DNA from: an uncultured Eubacteriales bacterium
GTDB taxonomy: Bacteria; Bacillota; Clostridia; Oscillospirales; Oscillospiraceae
Assembly: GCA_934567745.1 (NCBI GenBank)
Contig: CAKTJM010000022.1
Span: 1-18,129 of the forward strand
Direction: 5' to 3'
Length of the DNA: 18,129 nt
Under the pieces are notes generated by a model. That model was given only the letters and a program-made list of their open reading frames with translations. It was not told where the DNA came from and made no database searches. The position numbers and the translations under genes are program-made. Positions 1 to 6,224 of this stretch are shown piece after piece (within the stretch, counting starts at the first letter, position 1; every line of letters starts with the position of its first letter).

Positions 1-562
1 TGACGGTGTAGTTCGTCAGCTGCTGGATGGCGTCCAGCGTCTCGCCGCGGTGGCCGATCAGGGCGCCCAGCTTCGGGCCGTCCAGGGTGACGAGGACGCT
101 GCCGTCCTCCTTCGGCCCGATGCACACCTCGGCCTCCACGCCCATGTGGGCCAGCAGGCCGGAGAGGAAGGCGCGGATGCGCTCGTCCAGCTCCGTCGCC
201 GGGGCGGCGGCGGGCTTCGGCGGCTCCGCCGGGGCGCGCACGGGCGCGGCGGGCTCCTCCGCGGCCGGAGCGGCCTGCTTCGGCGGCTCGGCGGGGGCGG
301 GGGCAGGCTTCGGGGCCTTGGGGGCCGCGGGCTTGGAGACCTTGGGGGCGGGGGCGGGCTTCGGCGCTGCGACCGGGGCCTCGTCCGGGGCCTCATAGGT
401 GACCTTCACCCGTGCCGGTGTGCTGCCGAACCCCAGAAAGCCGCTCTTGGCTCGTTCGAGGACCTCCACGGAGACGCTGTCCCGGTCCAGCCCGAGCTGC
501 ACCAGCGCGTTCTGCACGGCGGCCTCCTCCGTCTTGCCAGTGGCTTCGATCCATTTCAACAT
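1..562 (-). CDS. jag: Jag/KhpB RNA-binding protein (partial, C-terminus outside window)
   Basis: The frame opens at an ATG (562-560) with a GGAG ribosome site about 8 bases upstream, and runs off the left edge without a stop, giving 187 residues. Residues 1-55 (starting MLKWIEATGKTEEAAVQNAL, with KSGFLGFGS) match the Jag N-terminal domain. Residues 57-123 are an Ala/Pro/Lys/Glu-rich linker. From about residue 125 a KH domain begins, with its GxxG loop as GHRG at 170-173; the rest of the KH and the expected R3H domain lie outside. Family members bind RNA and, with KhpA, influence cell elongation and division. The start is 23 bp after the yidC stop, so it is last or near-last in the rpmH operon. 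The linker is long for the family. Recognition is firm despite truncation. Confidence 0.93.
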   Translation of the reverse strand, partial: MLKWIEATGKTEEAAVQNALVQLGLDRDSVSVEVLERAKSGFLGFGSTPARVKVTYEAPDEAPVAAPKPAPAPKVSKPAAPKAPKPAPAPAEPPKQAAPAAEEPAAPVRAPAEPPKPAAAPATELDERIRAFLSGLLAHMGVEAEVCIGPKEDGSVLVTLDGPKLGALIGHRGETLDAIQQLTNYTV

Positions 563-585
563 AGGTTCGTTCTCCTTCTCATGGC

Positions 586-1956
586 TCAGGGCCGGTCCTC
601 TTCCTCAGGCTCAAAGGACTCCTCGACGAAGCCCTCCTCTTCCTCCTGGACCTCCGGGACGGCGGGCTGTTCGACGGGCGCGGCGGCCGGGACCTCGACG
701 GCGGCGGTCTCCGGGACCTGCTCGACCGGCGTCTCGACCGGCTCCTGCGGCTCCTGAGCGGGCTTCGGGGCCTCGACGGGCGCGGGGGCGACCTTGCCCT
801 TGCCCTTCTTGTTCTTCTTCTCCTCGGCCTGACGCTGCGCCTCGGCCCACTGCTCCTTCGCGATCTCGTTCGGGTCGCGATAGGGGAAGGTCTGATAGCG
901 GTCGGCGTCGAAGGTACGGCCGCGGGCGTAGGCGCGGATGCCGATCCGGCTGTCGCCGCCTGCGGACTTGTTCAGCTTGCGCTCCATCTGGATGCGGCGC
1001 ATCTCCTCGGCGTTCTTCTTCCGGGCCTCGGCCTGGGCGAGCTTCTCGCGCTTGACGCGCTCCTTCTCGTCCTCGGCGCGCTTGGCCTTCTGCTCGGCCT
1101 GCTGCTTCATGAACTTCTTGAGGAAGGGCACGTTGGCGTACTCCTGCGCGATGGCGAAGACGCTGTTGGCGATCCAGTAGATGCCCATGGCGCCGGGCAG
1201 GGTGAAGCAGATCCACAGGGAGAACAGCGGCATGATGATCATGGTCGTGCGCATGCTCTGGTCCATGACGCGCTTCTTGCCGAGGATCTTGGCATTGATG
1301 TGGTTCGTCGCGAGCATCGAGACGACGTTCAGCACACCGGAGACGATGGGGATCAGCCACAGGCCGATGACGGCCCAGGTCGCCCAATCCTCCAGCCGCC
1401 AGAACATCAGATGCGGCGTGTCGGCCAGGTTGACGCCCAGGCACATGAAATCGACCTTGGGCATGTTCGCCAGGTCCGGGATGGACGAGACGATCTTGTC
1501 GTAGTTGTTGAAGACATCCTGCGCCATGCTGATCTGGTCGTTGCTGTAGCTCTTCACCGTACCGTAGAGCAGGTTGGACACGGCATTGAACGTGTCCTCC
1601 TTCATGCCCATCAGGTAGGTCAGCGGGCGGCGGATGATCGCGTACAGTGGCATCAGGAACAGCACGGGGAGGAAGGACCAAAGGCAGCCGGACGACGGCT
1701 TGACGCCCTCCTCCTCATAGAGCTTGGCCAGCTCCTCGCTGTACTTCTGCCGGTTCTTGGCGTATTTCTGCTGTAAGACCTTCTGCTTCTCCGTCAGGCT
1801 GCTCATGCCCATCATGCCCTTGCGCCCCTTCAGGAACGCCGGGAACAGCACGAGTCGGATGACGAAAGCGAAGAGGATCAGGGACGCGCCATAGCTGCCC
1901 GTGATGCTATAGAACAGCAGGATCAGCTTGGCGAACGGGGTCAGGATGATGCTCAT
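586..1956 (-). CDS. yidC: Membrane protein insertase YidC/Oxa1/SpoIIIJ family, long-tailed form
   Basis: YidC inserts and folds proteins in the cytoplasmic membrane, alone or with SecYEG. Hydrophobic segments lie at about 22-42, 92-112, 190-215 and 235-275. The first carries the family's groove arginine (R34 in VIRLVLFP), and the last region reads PLFSLWICFTLPGAMGIYW, typical of Oxa1 proteins. There is no lipoprotein signal: the protein starts directly at the first core helix. It is 456 residues, against roughly 260-290 for Bacillus forms. The excess is a loop of about 75 residues between helices 2 and 3 and a cytoplasmic tail of about 175 residues. The tail is first basic and coiled-coil-like (280-330), then Pro/Glu-rich and acidic at the end. 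The ribosome site is GGAGG before the ATG. It lies 63 bp after yidD in the same operon. Confidence 0.95.
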   Translation of the reverse strand: MSIILTPFAKLILLFYSITGSYGASLILFAFVIRLVLFPAFLKGRKGMMGMSSLTEKQKVLQQKYAKNRQKYSEELAKLYEEEGVKPSSGCLWSFLPVLFLMPLYAIIRRPLTYLMGMKEDTFNAVSNLLYGTVKSYSNDQISMAQDVFNNYDKIVSSIPDLANMPKVDFMCLGVNLADTPHLMFWRLEDWATWAVIGLWLIPIVSGVLNVVSMLATNHINAKILGKKRVMDQSMRTTMIIMPLFSLWICFTLPGAMGIYWIANSVFAIAQEYANVPFLKKFMKQQAEQKAKRAEDEKERVKREKLAQAEARKKNAEEMRRIQMERKLNKSAGGDSRIGIRAYARGRTFDADRYQTFPYRDPNEIAKEQWAEAQRQAEEKKNKKGKGKVAPAPVEAPKPAQEPQEPVETPVEQVPETAAVEVPAAAPVEQPAVPEVQEEEEGFVEESFEPEEEDRP

Positions 1957-2019
1957 TACAACGCCTCCAGGTTCTTGGGGTGTTTACGGCGGCACACGCG
2001 CCGGGGCGGAAGACCGTCT

Positions 2020-2238
2020 TCACGGCACCGGGTCATACTCGATGCTCTCCTGCCGGTGGAACGGGTGGCAGCGCAGGATCCTGCGCAGGGCCAGCCAGCC
2101 CCCCTTGACGGCGCCATACTTCTCGACCGCCTCCAGGGCATAGGCCGAGCAGGTCGGGATGAAGCGGCAGCACGGCGGGAAGGCCGGTGAGATGTACTTC
2201 CGGTAGAAGCGAATCGCGCCCAGCAGGACGGTCTTCAT
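2020..2238 (-). CDS. yidD: Membrane protein insertion efficiency factor YidD
   Basis: A 72-residue protein with the full YidD signature: RFYRKYISP near the N-terminus, then [19 protein letters not shown], then LRCHPFH, and a C-terminal YDPVP. The three conserved cysteines (C23, C24, C30) and the later C57 are present. YidD is a small membrane-associated protein that assists YidC-dependent insertion. It starts at ATG 2238-2236, overlapping the rnpA stop by 4 bp (ATGA), which suggests translational coupling. The order rpmH-rnpA-yidD-yidC is the classic one. Confidence 0.95.
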   Translation of the reverse strand: MKTVLLGAIRFYRKYISPAFPPCCRFIPTCSAYALEAVEKYGAVKGGWLALRRILRCHPFHRQESIEYDPVP

Positions 2239-2594
2239 GGCTCCCCCTCGGTCGGGACGGGCCGGAGGAGCCGGAGTTTCTTTGCCAGTCGGAGGAACTC
2301 CCGGTCGAGGTCACGATACCGGCTGTGGACCGCCCGCACCCGCGCCACGACGACGATATCGTGACCGGGCAAGAGCTCGCCCTCGTGCAGCCGATAGATC
2401 TCCCGCACCCTGCGCCGGACCCGGTTGCGGACCACGGCATGGCCGAGCTTCGTGCTCGCGGTGATGCCCAGGCGGTTCTCCGGCCGACCGTTGCGGCGGC
2501 AGTAGAGCACCAGCGCCGGGCCGACCTCGTGCTTGCCCTTGGCATAGAGTCGGCGGAAGACGCGATTCTCCTTTAGAGATACGGTATACTTCAC
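2235..2594 (-). CDS. rnpA: Ribonuclease P protein component
   Basis: RnpA is the protein subunit of RNase P, which matures tRNA 5' ends. The signature lies at about residues 50-65: [20 protein letters not shown], including the RNR box at 56-58. The N-terminal [16 protein letters not shown] and central [17 protein letters not shown] are also typical. I place the start at GTG (2594-2592), giving 119 residues, because the family begins at KYTVSLK and a GGGAGGAA ribosome site sits about 8 bases upstream. An in-frame ATG at 2642 would add 16 residues unlike the family and would lie inside an inverted repeat. The stop overlaps the yidD start by 4 bp. Confidence 0.95.
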   Translation of the reverse strand: MKYTVSLKENRVFRRLYAKGKHEVGPALVLYCRRNGRPENRLGITASTKLGHAVVRNRVRRRVREIYRLHEGELLPGHDIVVVARVRAVHSRYRDLDREFLRLAKKLRLLRPVPTEGEP

Positions 2595-2613
2595 GGGCTG
2601 TTCCTCCCAGATC

Positions 2614-2687
2614 CATAGAGCATAAAAGCTTCCCACGCTCATGAGGGGCGGTGGAATCCCTTCCCCGCCCCTTTTTTACGCTCTATG
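2614..2687 (-). repeat. Nested inverted repeat between rpmH and rnpA
   Basis: Outer arms are at 2614-2627 (CATAGAGCATAAAA) and 2674-2687 (TTTTACGCTCTATG). In minus-strand RNA all 14 positions pair, one as G-U; in plus-strand RNA that position would be an A-C mismatch. Inside, 2644-2651 (AGGGGCGG) pairs with 2665-2672 (CCGCCCCT), and 2653-2656 (GGAA) pairs with 2661-2664 (TTCC), closing a 4-base loop. The outer 3' arm ends shortly before the rnpA ribosome site. On the plus strand the inner stem is followed by six T, a terminator shape facing against the operon. The function is unknown; it could be a processing or attenuation structure. Confidence 0.75.
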
Positions 2688-2703
2688 CGGTTTGCCCCGG
2701 CAC

Positions 2704-2838
2704 TCAGTGGGTCAGCCGGGCACGGCCTTTGGCGCGGCGACGGGCCAGGACCTTGCGCCCGTTGGCGGTGGCCATGCGCTTGCGGAACCCGTGCTCCTTG
2801 GAGCGCTGACGCTTCTTAGGCTGATAGGTACGAACCAT
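2704..2838 (-). CDS. rpmH: 50S ribosomal protein L34
   Basis: A 44-residue, strongly basic protein, [20 protein letters not shown] followed by [19 protein letters not shown], matches L34 over its full length. L34 is a small protein of the large ribosomal subunit. The start is ATG at 2838-2836 because the family begins here and AGGAGGTG lies 8 bases upstream. A longer in-frame reading from 2955 would translate the leader and is not supported. It is the first gene of the operon that continues into rnpA, yidD, yidC and jag. Confidence 0.96.
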   Translation of the reverse strand: MVRTYQPKKRQRSKEHGFRKRMATANGRKVLARRRAKGRARLTH

Positions 2839-2956
2839 TCCGATACACCTCCTGTATCCATTTCGAGCGGAGCGCATCGTCTCCGCCAACCACAACAGCC
2901 GGATCGCCCCGGCTGCGGTCGTCAAGAAAGCGTGTCCTCGCAGACTCGAGTACACT
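2839..2956 (-). promoter_or_regulatory. Structured 5' leader of the rpmH operon
   Basis: The predicted transcript has a leader of about 118 bases with three consecutive perfect stems. The first is CAGCCGG/CCGGCTG (2909-2915 with 2896-2902, 6-base loop). The second is GCGGAG/CTCCGC (2881-2886 with 2867-2872, 8-base loop). The third is GATACA/TGTATC (2853-2858 with 2842-2847), whose 5-base loop is exactly GGAGG, the rpmH ribosome site. This suggests translation-level control of L34, but the regulator is unknown and the last stem is A/U-rich. Confidence 0.5.
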
Positions 2957-2962
2957 TGGTAT

Positions 2963-2992
2963 ATTATAAAGGAACGCTTGGCCCCGTGTCAA
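2963..2992 (-). promoter_or_regulatory. Consensus housekeeping promoter for the rpmH operon
   Basis: On the minus strand a perfect -35 TTGACA (2992-2987) and a perfect -10 TATAAT (2968-2963) are separated by 18 bp. Transcription would start near 2956, about 118 bases before rpmH. It diverges from the dnaA promoter. Confidence 0.85.
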
Positions 2993-3232
2993 CCCAAAAT
3001 TTCGGATCTTTTTCCCCCGTTCCCCCTGTCCTCCCATGAGAACGGCCCATTTCCGCAAGATATTGTGTCCCGATCCGCCCCGGACCACCAAGGGGGCGGC
3101 CGACATTTTTTTACCCGGCGTATCGAACGGGCCGGATACGGCCCCGATACCATAGAAAAGTGACCATGCGGCGGTCCCACGGGACGCCCGTCCCGGCCTT
3201 CCCAGACGCTCTGCGCCGGACCAGATGAGCAC
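2993..3232. other. Non-coding stretch between the divergent rpmH and dnaA promoters
   Basis: I see no gene here. The stretch holds two short inverted repeats: GGGCCG/CGGCCC (3129-3134 with 3139-3144, loop GATA) and GGGAC/GTCCC (3181-3185 with 3190-3194). There is also a run of seven T near 3106-3112. I found no nonamer close to the DnaA-box consensus TTATCCACA. Open frames crossing it have no family resemblance and no good ribosome site. Confidence 0.6.
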
Positions 3233-3261
3233 TTGCGATCTGATCTTATTTCTGGTATAAT
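3233..3261 (+). promoter_or_regulatory. dnaA promoter
   Basis: A -35 TTGCGA (3233-3238) and a perfect -10 TATAAT (3256-3261) are spaced 17 bp apart, with an extended -10 TGG directly before the -10. Transcription would start near 3268, about 47 bases upstream of the dnaA start. The leader contains the 8-bp palindrome ATACGTAT (3270-3277) and two copies of ACGAGAGA (3285-3292, 3294-3301). Confidence 0.8.
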
Positions 3262-3314
3262 GAACCGATATACGTATTGGATGAACGAGAGAAACGAGAG
3301 AAGGGGGAAACGCA

Positions 3315-4628
3315 TTGAACTCCGCTGCCGACGTTTGGGAAAAGATCCTGTCCCTCATGGAGCAGACCATGACCAAGACCACCATCGCCACTTGGTTCGC
3401 CGATGCCGAACCGCTGGCCCTGGAGGAGGACGCCCTGGTCCTGTACATCCCCACCGATTTCAAGCGCGACATCGTCACCTCGCGCTATCTGCCCGACATC
3501 AAGAAGGCGCTCTACGACCTCTTCTCCGCCGACCTCGACGTCAAGGTCCTCGGCGAGGGGGAGCGCGACCAGTACCTCAAGCACGAGACCGCGCCCAAGT
3601 TCCTCCCCGGCACGGAGAACTATACCTTCGAGCGCTTCGTCGTCGGCAACTCCAACAAGTTCGCCCACGCGGCCGCCGTCGCGGTCACGGAGAACCCCGG
3701 TCTGAAATACAACCCCCTCTTCATCTACGGCGAGTCCGGTCTGGGCAAGACGCATCTGCTGTACGCCATCGCCCACGCCATCCACAACGAGCACCCGGAC
3801 TACCGCATCGTCTACATCCGCGGCGACGCCTTCACCAACGAGCTGATCCGCGCCATCCGCGAGGGCCGCAACGAGGAGTTCCGGAACAAGTACCGCTCCG
3901 CCGACGTGTTCCTGATGGACGACGTCCAGTTCATCGCCGGGCGCGACTCCACGCAGGAAGAGATGTTCCATACCTTCAACAACCTCTATGAGGAGAAAAA
4001 GCAGATCGTCTTCACCTCCGACCGGCCGCCCAAGGAGATGCTCCGGCTGGAGGACCGGCTGAAGACCCGCTTCGAGTGGGGCCTGCTCGCCGACATCCAG
4101 CCCCCGGACTATGAGACCCGCATGGCCATCATCAAGAACAAGGCCATCCGCATGGGCGTCGAGCTGCCGGAGGAGGTCCTCATCTACGTCGCGGAGAACA
4201 TCACCGCCAACGTCCGGCAGATTGAGGGGACCGTCAACAAGATCCTCGCCTTCCGGGACCTGCTCGGCAACAACGTCGATGCCAAATCCGTCACCCGCGC
4301 CGTGCGTGACATGTTCAAGGACACCGACATCCTGCCGACCGCCGACGTCATCATCGAGGAGACCGGCAAGTTCTATAACATCGAGCCGGAGGCCCTGCGC
4401 GGTCAGAGCCGCACGAAGGAGACCGCCCAGGCCCGCCAGATCGCCATGTACCTCATCCGGAGCATGACGAAGCTGTCCCTGAAGGACATCGGCCGCGAGT
4501 TCAACGACCGCGACCACACGACCGTCATGCACTCGATCGAGCGCGTCGAGAAGCTCTGCAAATCGAACCCCGAGACGAGCGAGATCATCAAGGACATCCG
4601 CACGAACATCAACGACCGCTACGACTGA
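3315..4628 (+). CDS. dnaA: Chromosomal replication initiator protein DnaA
   Basis: DnaA binds 9-bp boxes at oriC, oligomerises with ATP and opens the duplex. Domain I covers about 1-75 (VWEKILSLMEQTMTKTTIATWF). Domain II is a short linker to about 100. The AAA+ domain runs from about 101, with Walker A GESGLGKT (139-146), Walker B FLMDD (199-203), sensor 1 around VFTSDRPP (232-239), arginine finger R252 in TRFEWGL and sensor 2 R301. Domain IV carries the box-binding signature with DRDHTTVMHS (398-407). At 437 residues it is near the family norm, with a short domain II. The start is TTG at 3315, with AAGGGGG 7 bases upstream. The dnaN gene follows after the 269-bp origin gap. Confidence 0.98.
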   Translation: MNSAADVWEKILSLMEQTMTKTTIATWFADAEPLALEEDALVLYIPTDFKRDIVTSRYLPDIKKALYDLFSADLDVKVLGEGERDQYLKHETAPKFLPGTENYTFERFVVGNSNKFAHAAAVAVTENPGLKYNPLFIYGESGLGKTHLLYAIAHAIHNEHPDYRIVYIRGDAFTNELIRAIREGRNEEFRNKYRSADVFLMDDVQFIAGRDSTQEEMFHTFNNLYEEKKQIVFTSDRPPKEMLRLEDRLKTRFEWGLLADIQPPDYETRMAIIKNKAIRMGVELPEEVLIYVAENITANVRQIEGTVNKILAFRDLLGNNVDAKSVTRAVRDMFKDTDILPTADVIIEETGKFYNIEPEALRGQSRTKETAQARQIAMYLIRSMTKLSLKDIGREFNDRDHTTVMHSIERVEKLCKSNPETSEIIKDIRTNINDRYD

Positions 4629-4640
4629 CGCGGCCGCCCG

Positions 4641-4750
4641 TTTTCCACCGCCAGATGTGGATATGTGGAGATCGCGGTGTGGAGATCTTTGGTCCCCTCT
4701 GCCCCGATGTGGACAGGCCCCGGGCCGCCGCCCACAGGGCATGTGGACAG
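4641..4750. promoter_or_regulatory. Cluster of DnaA boxes
   Basis: Nonamers resembling TTATCCACA, or its complement TGTGGATAA, are TTTTCCACC (4641-4649), TGTGGATAT (4656-4664), TGTGGAGAT (4664-4672), TGTGGAGAT (4678-4686), TGTGGACAG (4708-4716) and TGTGGACAG (4742-4750). Five share one orientation. The second and third overlap by one base. None is a perfect consensus box, so the core TGTGG is the conserved part. Confidence 0.8.
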
Positions 4751-4802
4751 GGACCCTTTGCGGCCCAATGCTTTTCGCGGGGATCCCACATCCGTCGGCC
4801 CC

Positions 4803-4825
4803 CTACTACTTACTACGACAGACTA
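4803..4825 (+). promoter_or_regulatory. DnaA-trio-like tract (candidate unwinding element)
   Basis: The tract begins CTACTACTTACTAC and continues with ACA and ACTA triplets. This is the complement of repeated 3'-GAT-5' trios described for the Bacillus subtilis origin, where DnaA is loaded onto single strands next to a box and a GC-rich spacer. The same order (degenerate box, GC spacer, trios) is seen here. It is locally more A/T-rich than its flanks, but no long A/T stretch follows. Confidence 0.6.
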
Positions 4826-4897
4826 AGACCCTCCTCCCCTCATAGCGCGAGCGGACGGGCGGAGGGGGCACATCCCATAGAAAGGACCTGATGACCC

Positions 4898-6010
4898 ATG
4901 AGATTCAGTTGTGAGAAAGCTCTGCTCCAAAGCGCCATCATGACCGCCGCCCGGGCCGTCTCGCCCAAGAGCACCATCCCGGCGCTCGAGGGCCTCCTGC
5001 TCGAGGCCGCGCAGGACGGCACCATCACCCTCACCGGCTACGACCAGGAGACCGGCATCCGGTCCACCGTCTCGGCCGACGTCGTCGCGCCCGGCTCCCT
5101 CGTGCTGCCCGCCCGGCTCTTCGGCGAGATCGTCCGGAAGCTGCCGGACGACACCGTCCTCTTCCAGGAGGAGCAGCGCAAGATCCACATCAGCTGCGGC
5201 ATGAGCGAGTTCGACCTCATGGGCATCGACCCGGAGGACTTCCCCGAACTGCCCTCCGTCGAGACCGAGCACGCGCTGGCCCTGCCGGAGCAGGTCCTGC
5301 GGTCCATGATCGGCCAGACCCTCTTCGCCGTCAGCGAGGACGAGAGTCGTCCCATCCACATGGGCGCATTGTTCGTCGTCGATGACGAGGGCCTGACCAT
5401 GGTCGCCGTCGACGGCTTCCGGCTGGCGCTGCGGCGCGAGCCGCTGCTCGAACACAACGGCGCCTTCGAGTTCGTCGTCCCCGGCGCCTCGCTGAGCGAG
5501 GTCGAGAAGATCTGCCAGGACACCGACGCCCCGGTCCAGATCCATCAGGGCGCGCGGCACGTCCTCTTCCAGATCGGCCAGACGATCCTGATCGCCCGGC
5601 GGCTGGAGGGCTCCTTCCTCGCCTGGCGGCAGGCGATCCCCCGCAACAACCCCATCCGCTACACCGTCGGGACCCGCGCCCTGCTCTCGTGCATCGAGCG
5701 CGTCTCCCTGCTGGTCAGCGATAAGCTCAAGAGCCCCCTGCGCTGCCGCTTCCAGGAGGGCGAGATCGACATCACCACCCGCACCGCCATCGGCGCCGCC
5801 CACGACTGCTGCCCCGCCGAGGGCGACGGCAAGGGGCTGGAGGTCGGCTTCAACAACCGCTACCTCATGGACGCGCTCAAGGCCGCGCCCGCCGATGAGG
5901 TCACGCTGGAGCTGTCCAGCGCGATCACGCCGTGCGTCATCGTCCCGAAGGAGGGGCCGGAGCGCTTCCTCTTCATGATCCTGCCCGTGCGGCTGAAGGC
6001 GGAGAACTGA
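4898..6010 (+). CDS. dnaN: DNA polymerase III beta subunit (sliding clamp)
   Basis: DnaN forms the dimeric ring that tethers the replicative polymerase to DNA and recruits repair and ligation partners. The 370-residue length fits three clamp domains of about 120 residues each. Typical wording includes an N-terminal LLQSAIMTAARAVSPKSTIP, ALEGLLLEA, the YDQETGI strand, a mid-protein DGFRLALRR and the C-terminal FLFMILPVRL. The start ATG follows AAAGGA (4881-4886) with a long 11-base spacing. An upstream ATG at 4891 is out of frame and stops after seven codons. The stop is one base before the next gene's start. Confidence 0.98.
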   Translation: MRFSCEKALLQSAIMTAARAVSPKSTIPALEGLLLEAAQDGTITLTGYDQETGIRSTVSADVVAPGSLVLPARLFGEIVRKLPDDTVLFQEEQRKIHISCGMSEFDLMGIDPEDFPELPSVETEHALALPEQVLRSMIGQTLFAVSEDESRPIHMGALFVVDDEGLTMVAVDGFRLALRREPLLEHNGAFEFVVPGASLSEVEKICQDTDAPVQIHQGARHVLFQIGQTILIARRLEGSFLAWRQAIPRNNPIRYTVGTRALLSCIERVSLLVSDKLKSPLRCRFQEGEIDITTRTAIGAAHDCCPAEGDGKGLEVGFNNRYLMDALKAAPADEVTLELSSAITPCVIVPKEGPERFLFMILPVRLKAEN

Positions 6011-6011
6011 G

Positions 6012-6224
6012 ATGGCGGAGAAAAGGATCGACATCACGACGGAGTTCATCCGTCTCGACGCGCTGCTGAAGCTCGCCGACCTCGTCTCCTCCGGCGGCGA
6101 GGCGAAGCTCCGCATCCAGGAGGGGGAGGTCACCGTCAACGGCGAGACCTGCACCCAGCGGGGCAAGAAACTCCGCCCCGGCGACCGGGCCTGCCTCGAC
6201 GGGACCACCGTCGTCGTCGCATGA
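6012..6224 (+). CDS. yaaA: S4-domain RNA-binding protein YaaA (RlbA type)
   Basis: A 70-residue protein consisting essentially of one S4 RNA-binding domain: FIRLDALLKLADLVSSGGEA, then EGEVTVNGETCTQRGKKLRPGD. This gene occupies the same place between dnaN and recF in Bacillus subtilis (yaaA). The family is thought to act on ribosomal RNA or ribosome assembly, but a precise role is not evident from sequence. It starts one base after the dnaN stop and overlaps recF by 4 bp (ATGA), so its translation is probably coupled to both. Confidence 0.92.
   Translation: MAEKRIDITTEFIRLDALLKLADLVSSGGEAKLRIQEGEVTVNGETCTQRGKKLRPGDRACLDGTTVVVA

Larger units (their letters stand above)
4629..4897. other. oriC: Probable origin of replication (oriC), dnaA-dnaN intergenic region
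   Basis: The gap between dnaA and dnaN holds, in order, six DnaA-box-like nonamers (4641-4750), a degenerate box GATCCCACA (4782-4790), a GC-rich spacer (4791-4802) and a DnaA-trio-like tract (4803-4825), then a GC-rich stretch up to the dnaN ribosome site. Position and content fit the unwinding lobe of Firmicute origins. Gene directions also diverge here: genes to the left run minus and most to the right run plus. No clear dnaN promoter is visible, so dnaN may be read from the dnaA promoter. Confidence 0.85.

Noticed and set aside
2614..2687. The rpmH-rnpA inverted repeat as a small transposable element (MITE)
   Set aside because: No target-site duplication flanks it and no second copy is seen in the window, so an RNA structure is the simpler reading.
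3233..3991. 252-codon plus-strand frame beginning in the dnaA leader
   Set aside because: It is out of frame with dnaA, very rich in Arg and Pro, and only reads dnaA codons shifted by one base.
4891..4914. Seven-codon frame (ATG at 4891) overlapping the dnaN start
   Set aside because: Too short to assign; it is only 4 bases from the AAAGGA site and may be chance, although it could affect initiation at dnaN.
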